Source of the DNA: Myxococcales bacterium
GTDB taxonomy: Bacteria; Myxococcota_A; Polyangia; Polyangiales; JADJMO01
DNA: 64,000 nt
Reading direction: 5' to 3'
Assembly (NCBI GenBank): GCA_016709545.1
Contig: JADJMO010000021.1
Location: 124,001-188,000, forward strand
Below, in pieces: positions 18,058 to 27,533 of this stretch. A program made the position numbers and the translations under genes. Under the pieces are notes generated by a model. The model had not been told where the DNA came from, did not search any database, and saw nothing but the letters and a program-made list of their open reading frames with translations. Numbering within the stretch: the first letter of the stretch is position 1; each line of letters starts with the position of its first letter.

Positions 18058-18987
18058 TCAGAGCCAGCGCTTCCGGGCGAACACCACGACCACGATCCCT
18101 CCCGCGACGATCGATCCCGCGATCACGAACGCGGACGCGAAGGGATGGCCCTGTCCGGGGAGATGCACGTTCATCCCGTAGAAGCTCGTGATGAGCGTCG
18201 GGATCATCAGCACGATCGTGAACGCGGTGAGGATCTTCATCACCATGTTCACGTTGTTGGAGATGACGGAGGCGAACGCGTTCATCATCTGGCCGAGCAC
18301 GTTCTGGGAGACGGTCGCCACCTCGATCGCCTGGTGGATCTCGACCAGCGCGTCCTCGATGAGGTCGTGGTCGGCCCTCGAGATCTCGAAGCGCGGATCC
18401 TTCTGCAGGCGCTCGAGCATGTGGCGGTTCGACGTGAGCGCCGAGGTGAAGTGCACGAGACTCTTCTGGTAGGCGAGGAGCTCCAGCACCTGCTCGTTCT
18501 CGAGCGATACCTGGAGCCGATCCTCCAGCGCACTGACCTCCCGGTCGATCGTACGCAGGTGCGCGAGGAACCGCTCGGCCGTGCAGAGGACGAGCTGGAG
18601 GAGGAACGTGTGCGGATGCTCCGGCGCGAGCGCCGGGAGCGCGAGCAGATCCTGGATGATCTCGGTCTCCATCGGCGCGATGGTGACGAGCACGCCATCG
18701 AGGAGCACCACGCCGACCGGCGCCGAGCGAAAGTGCGCCGCCTGGTTCGCGCGCGTTCGACACGGCTCCCGAAGCATGATGAGGCTCGCGCCGCCCTCGA
18801 CGCGGTCGACACGCGCGACCTCGTCCGGATCGAGCGCGTGCTTGAGGAACTCGGCCGGCACGCGGAGATCGTCGCGGAGCCGCGTCAGCTCGTCCTCCGT
18901 GGGCCGCTCGACGTGGACCCAGCCCGAGCGAGGCGGAACCGTGACCGGCTCGAGGGTCCGGGTGCCCGGTAGGAATGCGTAGAGCAT
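18058..18987 (-). CDS. corA: CorA family divalent cation transporter
   Basis: A 309-residue CorA-type magnesium channel. I chose ATG 18987 (MLYAFLPGTRTLEPV); the longer frame to 19068 adds atypical residues. The N-terminal cytoplasmic domain leads to the long helix (DREVSALEDRLQVSLENEQ). The two C-terminal membrane helices are visible: one around ILTAFTIVLMIPTLITSFYG and one around FVIAGSIVAGGIVVVVF. The signature Y-G-M-N sits between them. The protein ends in a basic tail (ARKRWL), as usual. A second CorA is encoded at 60836. Confidence 0.9.
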   Translation of the reverse strand: MLYAFLPGTRTLEPVTVPPRSGWVHVERPTEDELTRLRDDLRVPAEFLKHALDPDEVARVDRVEGGASLIMLREPCRTRANQAAHFRSAPVGVVLLDGVLVTIAPMETEIIQDLLALPALAPEHPHTFLLQLVLCTAERFLAHLRTIDREVSALEDRLQVSLENEQVLELLAYQKSLVHFTSALTSNRHMLERLQKDPRFEISRADHDLIEDALVEIHQAIEVATVSQNVLGQMMNAFASVISNNVNMVMKILTAFTIVLMIPTLITSFYGMNVHLPGQGHPFASAFVIAGSIVAGGIVVVVFARKRWL

Positions 18988-19092
18988 CGTCTCCCAGCGC
19001 ACCCTAGACCGGTCTGCGGCACCATGGCCACCGTGCTGTTTCTCGGCCGACGCTCCTTCCGTCACCACGGAGGCGCGCGCGTGAGTCGTTCC

Positions 19093-21024
19093 TCACAGGC
19101 TCCGCACGTACGCCTCCAGCGCCGCCAGCTCTCCCTGACCGAGGTGCCCGGTGGTCCCCATCTTCCCGTCGCTCGCGCGGAGCAGCTCACCGAGTGTCCG
19201 GTAGCGACCGTCGTGGAAGTACGGCGCGCTCCCGCCGACGAACCGCAGCGACGGCGCGAGGAACTCCGGCTTCTCGTCCGCGAACGTCTTCGACCCGACC
19301 TCGTGTGCGGCGCCGTCCGTCAGCTCCGTCTCCACCGTGTGGCACCCCGCGCACCCGGTCTTCGCCGAGCTGAAGATCGCCGCGCCCTGCGCCTCGAGCT
19401 TGCTCCTCACCCGCCGTCGGGGTGGCGCGGGGATCTCGCGGAGCCACGCGGCGAGCGCGTCGAGCCGACGCGGCGCGAGCCCCTCGCCGCCGAGGTTCTT
19501 CATCGTCACCGTCACGTGCGCCGGCAGGCTCGCGTGCTCCGCGTCCCAGCCGTAGGGCGCCTGCCGCGCGAGGCGCCCGGCGAGGAAGATCGTCTGCCGC
19601 GGGCCGCGCGGCGTGGGCCAGGTGAGCCCGTCGTCACGCCCGTCGGGGTGGCAGCTCGCGCACGCGCGGCCGTCGCTCGAGATCTGCTTCTCGGTCGCGC
19701 TGTGGAAGATGCGGCGCCCCTCGGCGGCCTCCGCCGACAGGCCGAGGCCGGGCACATGGAGCAGATCCAGCACCGCGAGGCGCTCCCCTCCGCTCGAGTG
19801 CACGTGCACCTTGCGGTCGAACGCCGCGAGGGTCACGAGATCACCCCGCTTCGGATCGACCGCGATCGCCATCGGGCCACCGGGCACGACGAGCCGGAGC
19901 CTCTCCACCATCGTGGTGCCGACCGCGTAGCCGACGACCGCGTCCTCGCCGGCGCAGGCGACCAGGAGGAGTCCCTTCGGAGCCAGCGTCGCGGCGCGGG
20001 GCAGCCGGCACCCCTTCTCCGTCTCGTGCTGCACCGGCTTCCCCTCGCCGGCCCGCGCGATGGCGAACGCGACGTGCTCGTGCTCCTCGCCACCGCCACC
20101 GCCGTAGCCACTGGACACCACCTGGCTGTCGCCGGGCGAGACGAGCGCGTGGGGAGCGAGCACCTCCTCCTTGCCACCGGCCAGGGTGCGCCGCACGAGG
20201 GCGTAGGTCTGGCGCGCGAGCCGGCTCGGGTCGCGGCGGAACCGCTTGTGCGACTTCTCCACGAAGACGTCGTTGAACTCCCCCTCCGGATGCAGCGATG
20301 CCGCCGAGGGCATGCTGAAGATCTGGTGCTGCGCCCCCTCGACCACGAGCGACACCGGCTTCGCCGAACCGCTCGCGAGGTCGATCTCCTCGAGGGCCGA
20401 CTCCGCCGCGTAGCCGACCCACGCGTGCCCGTTCGCGGCAACCGTCACCGCGCGCGGCTCGCGACCGAGCGACACCGTCCGTGTGCGCACACCGCTCCCG
20501 ATCGCGAACGCCTCGAGCGCATGACCCCAGCCGCTCGCGACCACGAGCTGCCCGCCGTCGGGCGTGAGCGCGAGCGCGACCGGCTCGTCCGCCGTCGCGA
20601 GCGCGGCCACCGGGCGCAGGGTCGGGGCAGCCCCCACATACCCGCGCGCCTCGAGGAGCAGCACCGTCGCCGCGCGCCGCAGCGCCACCGCCACGCGGCC
20701 GTCGGGCAGCACCAGCACGCTCGTCGGCGCCCCCGCGAGCACGATCCGCGTCGTCGTGCCGCGATCGAGATCCAGCACCTGCAGCGCGTCCTCGTCCTCG
20801 TCGGCCACGAGCGCGTGGCGGGCCGTGTCTTCGCCGAGCAAGGCCAGCGCGAGCGCGCTCCCTTCGCGGCGACCCGGATCGAGCGGACGGACCGCGATCC
20901 GCGGCAGGTCGACGGGGAGCGCGAAGTTGGCTGCTCGGACAGCCTCCAGCCTCGGCTTCGGTCGGTGACAGGAGACGAGCCCGACCAGGAGACAACCGAG
21001 CGCGATCGAGGAGCGAGAGGACAT
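19093..21024 (-). CDS. Beta-propeller lipoprotein with cytochrome c peroxidase-like C-terminus
   Basis: About 643 residues; a GTG lies one codon before the ATG at 21024. MSSRSSIALGCLLVGLVSC gives a lipobox. Residues ~40-400 consist of WD/YVTN-like blades (VLPDGRVAVALRRA, ALTPDGGQLVVASGWG, AVTVAANGHAWVGY). The C-terminal third has two heme c sites: CASCH (RACASCHPDGRDDG) and CAGCH (TGCAGCHTVETELT), plus the peroxidase-type stretch FLAPSLRFVGGSAPYFHDGR. This matches bacterial di-heme cytochrome c peroxidase/MauG-like proteins joined to a propeller, probably in electron transfer at the cell envelope. Methionine axial ligands were not assigned. Confidence 0.8.
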   Translation of the reverse strand: MSSRSSIALGCLLVGLVSCHRPKPRLEAVRAANFALPVDLPRIAVRPLDPGRREGSALALALLGEDTARHALVADEDEDALQVLDLDRGTTTRIVLAGAPTSVLVLPDGRVAVALRRAATVLLLEARGYVGAAPTLRPVAALATADEPVALALTPDGGQLVVASGWGHALEAFAIGSGVRTRTVSLGREPRAVTVAANGHAWVGYAAESALEEIDLASGSAKPVSLVVEGAQHQIFSMPSAASLHPEGEFNDVFVEKSHKRFRRDPSRLARQTYALVRRTLAGGKEEVLAPHALVSPGDSQVVSSGYGGGGGEEHEHVAFAIARAGEGKPVQHETEKGCRLPRAATLAPKGLLLVACAGEDAVVGYAVGTTMVERLRLVVPGGPMAIAVDPKRGDLVTLAAFDRKVHVHSSGGERLAVLDLLHVPGLGLSAEAAEGRRIFHSATEKQISSDGRACASCHPDGRDDGLTWPTPRGPRQTIFLAGRLARQAPYGWDAEHASLPAHVTVTMKNLGGEGLAPRRLDALAAWLREIPAPPRRRVRSKLEAQGAAIFSSAKTGCAGCHTVETELTDGAAHEVGSKTFADEKPEFLAPSLRFVGGSAPYFHDGRYRTLGELLRASDGKMGTTGHLGQGELAALEAYVRSL

Positions 21025-21097
21025 CACCGCCCTCGTCGTCAGAGCGTCGCGAAGTGTGACGCGTGACGTGGCGCCGCTGGTTCTCTAGGGTCTGCGC

Positions 21098-21667
21098 ATG
21101 CGTCGCACCCTGTTCCCGATCGTCTCCCTGGTCGCCGCCTCCGCGTGCGGCGGGCCCGCCGCTCCGTCTGCTTCCCCTGCCTCGACTGCCGCGTCGTCGT
21201 CGAGCGCGACCGCCGCTTCGTCGCCGCCTCCCCTCGCGTCCGCCAGTGCGCCGGTCGCCCCGAAGGCCGCCCCCGGCTGGCTCGTGAACGGCAAGCCCGC
21301 CCACGAGGCCGACGCCTTCGACGTCGAGGCCGCGGTGAAGAAGGCGGGCTGGAAGACCGAGGGCTTCCTCTACGGAGGGACCGTCGGCGCGCTCGAGCAG
21401 TATGGTGTCGCCGCCACGCAGGGCGCGAAGAAGGCCCGCATCGGCTTCACCCGCAAGGCCAGCAAGCCGAACGAGGCCCCTGCGTTCGCGGCGAAGTACG
21501 ATCGCAAGACGCTCTACAAGCTCGCGGCCGTCACCAAGGAGGCGCCCCTCCTGAAGTCGATCGACGACGAGGCGCACGAGCTGTTCTGCTGGATCACCGA
21601 CGACAAGGGCACGACCGCCGACGACGCGAAGGCGCTCTTCGACGCGGTCTTCGCCCCGGCGAAGTGA
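21098..21667 (+). CDS. Small lipoprotein of unknown function
   Basis: A 189-residue protein. MRRTLFPIVSLVAASAC is a lipoprotein signal; a Ser/Ala/Pro linker fills residues 18-55. The mature region (GWLVNGKPAHEADAFDVEAA, YDRKTLYKLAAVTKEAPLL, FCWITDDKGTTADDAKAL) is charged, with no family I recognise. It is divergent from the cytochrome-type lipoprotein. Confidence 0.7.
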   Translation: MRRTLFPIVSLVAASACGGPAAPSASPASTAASSSSATAASSPPPLASASAPVAPKAAPGWLVNGKPAHEADAFDVEAAVKKAGWKTEGFLYGGTVGALEQYGVAATQGAKKARIGFTRKASKPNEAPAFAAKYDRKTLYKLAAVTKEAPLLKSIDDEAHELFCWITDDKGTTADDAKALFDAVFAPAK

Positions 21668-21755
21668 CCCGCGAGAGCGAACCCCTTGACCACCACGTCT
21701 CATTCGTTCAGTGTCGCGCGACCATGATCGAGGCCGAGAGCAGGAGCGAGCGGGG

Positions 21756-22541
21756 ATGGGCAAGACGAAGAAGAAGAGCGCGCCGCAGGGCACCGCCGAG
21801 GCCTTCGCGCGGATCGAGGCGCACCTCGCCTCGGCGAACCCCGCCGGCGCGGATCAGGTCGCGGGGCTCGAGCTCACCACCGTCGTGACCACCATCCTCG
21901 GCGCTCTGCCCGCCGTCCGCGCGCACCGCGAGGCCATCGTCGCCGCGCTGCCGGGCCACCCGGTCGAGCTCCTCGACGCCCTCGAGGATCGCGCGCTCGG
22001 CGCGTGGTACGCGAACCAGCTCGCGCTCCACGGCGCCGACGTCGACGTCACCGTGCTCGAGGCCGATGGCCAGCGCCTGCGCGAAGACCTGCTGATCGCC
22101 GCGGAGCCGCTGGCGCACCGCGATCTGATCGATCGCGCGCGCCTCGCCGAGATCCGCGGTGCGGGCGGCCCGCTGCACGTCGACCTCGTCGCGCTCGCGG
22201 AGTTCTACTCGGCGCATTGGTCCAAGATCGTCGGCAAGACCCCGGTCGAGAAGAAGGAGGTCGAGCAGGCCGCCAAGCTCGGCGCCGATCTCGCGCTCGC
22301 CGTCGACATCCAGGCGCAGCTCGCGCGGCTCGCCGAGCTCGGCGACCTCGACACCCTCCGCTCCCAGGCGCTCGCGCTGCTCGTCGAGGCCTACGACGCG
22401 ACCCGCCGCGCGCTCGCCTACGTGCGCTGGCACGAGGGCGACCTCGAGGCGATCGCGCCCACGCTCAAGAAGAGGGTGGCCCGCGCCAAGAAGGCCCCGG
22501 GCGAGGAGTCGCCGCTTCCGCCGAGCGTGATCGAGAACTGA
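21756..22541 (+). CDS. Helical protein of unknown function
   Basis: A 261-residue soluble protein. The ATG at 21756 follows GAGCGGGG and begins MGKTKKKSAPQ, more natural than the extra 15 codons upstream. It is almost entirely helical and Ala/Leu/Glu-rich (QAQLARLAELGDLDTLRSQA, TRRALAYVRWHEGDLEAIAP), with basic ends. This Ala/Leu-rich helical pattern is common in small myxobacterial proteins of unknown role. No catalytic motif is visible. Confidence 0.7.
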   Translation: MGKTKKKSAPQGTAEAFARIEAHLASANPAGADQVAGLELTTVVTTILGALPAVRAHREAIVAALPGHPVELLDALEDRALGAWYANQLALHGADVDVTVLEADGQRLREDLLIAAEPLAHRDLIDRARLAEIRGAGGPLHVDLVALAEFYSAHWSKIVGKTPVEKKEVEQAAKLGADLALAVDIQAQLARLAELGDLDTLRSQALALLVEAYDATRRALAYVRWHEGDLEAIAPTLKKRVARAKKAPGEESPLPPSVIEN

Positions 22542-22602
22542 GCGCGCCGCCCCGCGACCCGAGTCCAGGGAACAAACCCTGTCGCGCGGGTGTCGTCGAT
22601 CC

Positions 22603-23142
22603 ATGACCATGGGGTACCGAGAGGCCTCCGTGCGGGATCGCGCGCTCCACACCGTGGGCTGGGCGATCGCGGGCTCGTTCCTGCTGGTGCCACTCCTCGC
22701 CTGCTCGATCGGCAGGCTGGGCTACGACCTCGTTCCCTCGCAGCTGGCCGATGACCTGGGCAACCTCGTCTTCGGGTCCCGGCTGAGCCGCGGAGTCGCG
22801 CTCGTCACGTGGGAGCTCTTGAAGATCCCACCCGAGCTGGCGCTCGCGGGGGGCTGTGCCGTCGCCTTCGTCATGTGGTGGTGCGCGCGACGCACGGAGG
22901 TGTGGATCGACGAGCGCAGGCAGCTCCTCGTCGCCCGGACCACTCGCTTCCCGCTACCCGTGAAGCTCGTGTCGCGACCACTGGCCGAGGTCCGCGCGGT
23001 GCGCCCCGAATGGAGGGGCTTCCTGCGACGGTGGGTCGCCATCGACGAGTTCGACCTGCGCACGACCCTCTGCGTGCGCTTCGGTGGTCGACGCGAGGTC
23101 GCCGCGCTCGACGCGCACGTCCGTCGCTTGCGCGGAGACTGA
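22603..23142 (+). CDS. Small membrane protein of unknown function
   Basis: A 179-residue protein with two membrane segments, about residues 19-35 (WAIAGSFLLVPLLACSIG) and 75-95 (LALAGGCAVAFVMWWCA). A soluble basic domain follows (EVWIDERRQLLVARTTRF, VRFGGRREVAALDAHVRRL) resembling bPH-like folds. It ends 2 bases before the stop of the convergent anti-sigma gene. The function is unknown. Confidence 0.65.
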   Translation: MTMGYREASVRDRALHTVGWAIAGSFLLVPLLACSIGRLGYDLVPSQLADDLGNLVFGSRLSRGVALVTWELLKIPPELALAGGCAVAFVMWWCARRTEVWIDERRQLLVARTTRFPLPVKLVSRPLAEVRAVRPEWRGFLRRWVAIDEFDLRTTLCVRFGGRREVAALDAHVRRLRGD

Positions 23143-23144
23143 CG

Positions 23145-23546
23145 CTACTTCGGCGCGCTCGTGCTCGTGGCCGGCGGGGCCCCGGTCCCCGCGACCTGCC
23201 CCATCAGGAAGTACGCCGCCGCGAGCCCGACCAGCACCACCACGCTCCCGATCAGCATGGGCCACGGCGAGGGCCCCTTGCGCTGCCGCTCGCCGTAGAA
23301 CTTCCCGCGCGAGCGCAGGCGCAGCTTGCGCTGCACGCCGGGCAACACGTCCGTCTCTTGCGCGGCGATCCCGCCCTTCATGACCGCGGCGAGCCCGCCG
23401 TCGCCAAGGGCCTCCATCTGCGCCTCGCACCGCGCGCACCCGCCGACGTGCTCCTCGACGCGCGCCGACTCCTCCTGCGACAGCTCGCCGCGCACCCAGG
23501 CGTCGAGCAGACCGATGGCCTCTTCGTGCTCGAGCGGAGCGCTCAT
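23145..23546 (-). CDS. Zinc-finger anti-sigma factor
   Basis: A 133-residue protein with the ZAS-type motif His33-x3-Cys37-x2-Cys40 in EEHVGGCARCEAQ, a conserved anti-sigma zinc site. One membrane helix lies around residues 96-116 (MLIGSVVVLVGLAAAYFL), with a short Ala/Thr-rich periplasmic tail. Its ATG overlaps the stop codon of the sigma factor gene (ATGA, 4 bp), so it is translationally coupled to it. It probably holds that sigma factor at the membrane until a signal arrives. Confidence 0.9.
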   Translation of the reverse strand: MSAPLEHEEAIGLLDAWVRGELSQEESARVEEHVGGCARCEAQMEALGDGGLAAVMKGGIAAQETDVLPGVQRKLRLRSRGKFYGERQRKGPSPWPMLIGSVVVLVGLAAAYFLMGQVAGTGAPPATSTSAPK

Positions 23547-24268
23547 TTCCCGCCTCCCTTGTGACCCCGGGCGACCTTGCCGCCGACCTCGCCGAGCCGC
23601 GCCTCGACGAACAGGCGCACCTGCGCGCGTGCGCGGTGGATGCGCGACTTCACGGTGCCCACCGGCAGGCCCGTGACCTCGGCGATCTCCTCGTAGCTCA
23701 TGTCCTCGACCTCGCGCAGCAAGAGGCACTCCCGGAACGAGTCCTCGAGCTCGGCGATCGCGCGCTGCACGATCTGCTCGACCTGCATGCCCTCGACCAG
23801 CTCGTCGGGGCGAGCGACCTGCGCCGCCGTGCCCTTCTGTGCGGCGCCGAGCGGCACGCGCTCGCCGAGCTCGGCGGCGTCCTCCTGCTCGGCGTTGCCG
23901 CCGCGGCGCGAGAGGTAGAGCGCGCGGTTCTTGGAGAGGTTGACCGCGATGCGGAACACCCACGTGGAGAGCTTGGAGTCGCCGCGGAACTGGTCGATCG
24001 CGCGGAACACCTGCACGAACACCTCTTGCGCGAGGTCCTGGGCCTCGGCCGGGTTGCCGAGCATGCGCACGACGAGGGCGAACACGCGCCGCTCGTAGGC
24101 GCGCACCAGCTGGTCGAACGCGCGCGTGTCGCGGGCGCGCAGGCGCTCGACGAACGCCGGGTGCTCGAGCGGATCGGACGCCGGCATCGACGCGGCCGCG
24201 GCCCCCGCCGAAGCGGGCATGGACGGCGGAGGCCGGCTGCGTTCGGAGTCCTTGGGGTCGTCGCTCAC
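23543..24268 (-). CDS. ECF (group 4) RNA polymerase sigma factor
   Basis: A 241-residue sigma factor. A Ser/Pro/Ala leader of ~35 residues precedes region 2 (AFDQLVRAYERRVFALVVRM, AQDLAQEVFVQVFRAIDQF, KLSTWVFRIAVNLSKNR). Region 4 shows YEEIAEVTGLPVGTVKSRIH, the HTH that reads the -35 box. It overlaps the upstream DUF4198 gene and the downstream anti-sigma gene by 4 bp each. The target promoters are unknown. It is the RpoE-like type in which release from the anti-sigma factor switches on a stress regulon. Confidence 0.95.
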   Translation of the reverse strand: MSDDPKDSERSRPPPSMPASAGAAAASMPASDPLEHPAFVERLRARDTRAFDQLVRAYERRVFALVVRMLGNPAEAQDLAQEVFVQVFRAIDQFRGDSKLSTWVFRIAVNLSKNRALYLSRRGGNAEQEDAAELGERVPLGAAQKGTAAQVARPDELVEGMQVEQIVQRAIAELEDSFRECLLLREVEDMSYEEIAEVTGLPVGTVKSRIHRARAQVRLFVEARLGEVGGKVARGHKGGGK

Positions 24269-25217
24269 GAAGTGGCCCCGAGACTACGACGCTCACGGAT
24301 CGTCCACAACGCGGCGACGCCGAGCCCGAGCGCGAGGCCGAGGAACAGGCCACGGTGCCGCGGGCGCTCGGTCGACATCGTCGCCGGCAGGGACAGCACC
24401 GGCGCCCGCACGGTTCCCGGGCCGCGACCGAAGGCGTAGCTCGCGAACGCGCTCGACCAGTCGGCGCCCTCGCACCCGAGGCATCGCTCCGTGTGGACCG
24501 CCCGCACGAGGTAGGCGCCCTCGCGGAGGGGCAGGGCGACGCGTCCGCTCTCGTCGGTGACCAGTCGCAGCGTGGTGCGCTTGCTGCCGAAGCGGTGGTG
24601 GGCCTCGATCGGGTGGCCGACCAGCGGGACGCCGTGGAGCGCGAGCCGCACGGGGATCGTCGAGACGGTGGGATCGGTCGGGTCGTGCTCGGGGACGATC
24701 TCGAGGCGCTGCCCGACGACGCGTCCCCCCGCGGCCGGGTCGGACACGTACCCGAGGCGCACGAACGCCTTCATGCAGCGCACGTAGCGCTCGCGCCCCG
24801 GGCTCGCCGTCTCGCCCCGCTTCGCGCGCTCGGCGATCGCGGAGGAGAATCCCTCCTCGCGGAGGTACGCCTCGAACTGCGCTGGAGGCAGCGTCAGGTC
24901 CACCGGCGCGCGGTCGAGCACGAAGAGGTGCGCCCCGCGCTCGAGGAACGTCGCTACCACCGGCAGCGTGCCGGGGCGCGCGCGGGGCCGCAGATCGAGC
25001 GGCTCGGCGTCCCCGGTGTAGAGGGCGAAGCGCAGCGCCTTGCTGGGGTCGTGGCCGAGCTCCTCGTGCTTGACGAAGCCCTCGCCGACGATCTGCGAGA
25101 CGCGCACCTCGGCGCCGTCCGGAGCCAGGAGCACGTCCGGCTGCAGCCAGTGGTCGTGCGCCTCCGCGGTGCGCGCCACGAACGCGGACAGCGCGAGCCC
25201 GAGGGCGACGACGGGCT

Positions 25218-25221
<4 letters not shown>
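24265..25221 (-). CDS. DUF4198 domain protein
   Basis: About 318 residues from GTG 25221, which overlaps the TGA of the biotin carboxylase gene (GTGA). MKPVVALGLALSAFVARTAEAHDH is a signal peptide, and the mature protein starts with the DUF4198 hallmark HDHWLQP. Strands with VRVSQIVGEGFVKHEEL, PIEAHHRFGSKRTTLRLVTD and RVALPLREGAYLVRAVHTER fit this beta-rich family, which is linked to nickel/cobalt uptake in some bacteria. A C-terminal helix (LFLGLALGLGVAALWTI) may anchor it. Metal binding by the N-terminal HDH is plausible but not shown. Confidence 0.85.
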
Positions 25222-26735
<1,514 letters not shown>

Positions 26736-26786
26736 GCGGCTCCCGGGGTACTTTCGTGGCCCCGGCGGCGCAATTGGCTTTGTCGT

Positions 26787-27476
26787 TCACCACCAGCGCT
26801 CGCGCACGCGGGCGCGGTGGGCCACGAGGTTGCCGAGGCCCTCCGCGTGCTTCTTGAGCGCCGAGCTCACCGGGAAGGCGAGGATGCCCTCCTCGAACGC
26901 GAAGAGGCTCGCGTCGAACGACGAGGGGCGATCGCCGAGCAGGAACGGGCGGTCGCCGAGGATCTCGGACACCGCGTCGAGATCGGCGATGCCCATCCCC
27001 ATGATCTCGGCAGGGGCGTGGCGTCCCGTGCCCTGACTCTTCAGGGACTTCTTCACGCTGCCGCGGATGAGCGGCATCAGCAGCTTGATCGGGCCGGGCA
27101 GGGCCGCCGCGAACGCCGGGCGCAGCGCGGTGAACGACTCCTCGGGGATCCAGCGGTTCCACATGCTGACGAAGTAGAGGCCCTCCTCGAGCGTGCGCCG
27201 GACCAGGTGCCCGAGGGCGCGCTCGTGGGCCGTGAGGTGGGCGTCGAGGTCGAGCCCGCGGCTCCGCGTCAGGTGCTCGAGGATCAGCTGGGAGTCGCCC
27301 ATCAGCGCGCCGTCGATCTCGACGTACGGGATCTTGCCCTTCGGGGCCTTGCGGATGTCCGCGGGGCGCACCTGGTAGGGGACCCCGGCCATCCGGAGGA
27401 AGGCCTCGAGCTTCACGCAGAAGGGGCTGAGGCTCGGCGTGCCCCAGGCGCCGGGCGGCTGGTGGAGGACGATCAT
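26787..27476 (-). CDS. Glutathione S-transferase family protein
   Basis: About 229 residues; ATG 27476 (MIVLHQPPGAWG) is preferred, ATG 27494 adds six residues. The N-terminal thioredoxin-like half has LSPFCVKLEAFLRMAGVPYQ, GKIPYVEIDG and MGDSQLILEHL (the Pro and D-S of the glutathione site). The C-terminal half is all helical with DRPFLLGDRPSSFDASLFAF, the typical N-capping box region. The sub-group resembles metaxin/FAXC-like GSTs. The substrate is unknown. It ends 51 bases before the biotin carboxylase start and may be part of the same transcript. Confidence 0.85.
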   Translation of the reverse strand: MIVLHQPPGAWGTPSLSPFCVKLEAFLRMAGVPYQVRPADIRKAPKGKIPYVEIDGALMGDSQLILEHLTRSRGLDLDAHLTAHERALGHLVRRTLEEGLYFVSMWNRWIPEESFTALRPAFAAALPGPIKLLMPLIRGSVKKSLKSQGTGRHAPAEIMGMGIADLDAVSEILGDRPFLLGDRPSSFDASLFAFEEGILAFPVSSALKKHAEGLGNLVAHRARVRERWW

Positions 27477-27533
27477 GGGCCCGAGGCCTACCATTGCTCG
27501 ACGCTCGCCGCCCGACCTCCTAGGGAGGACGGA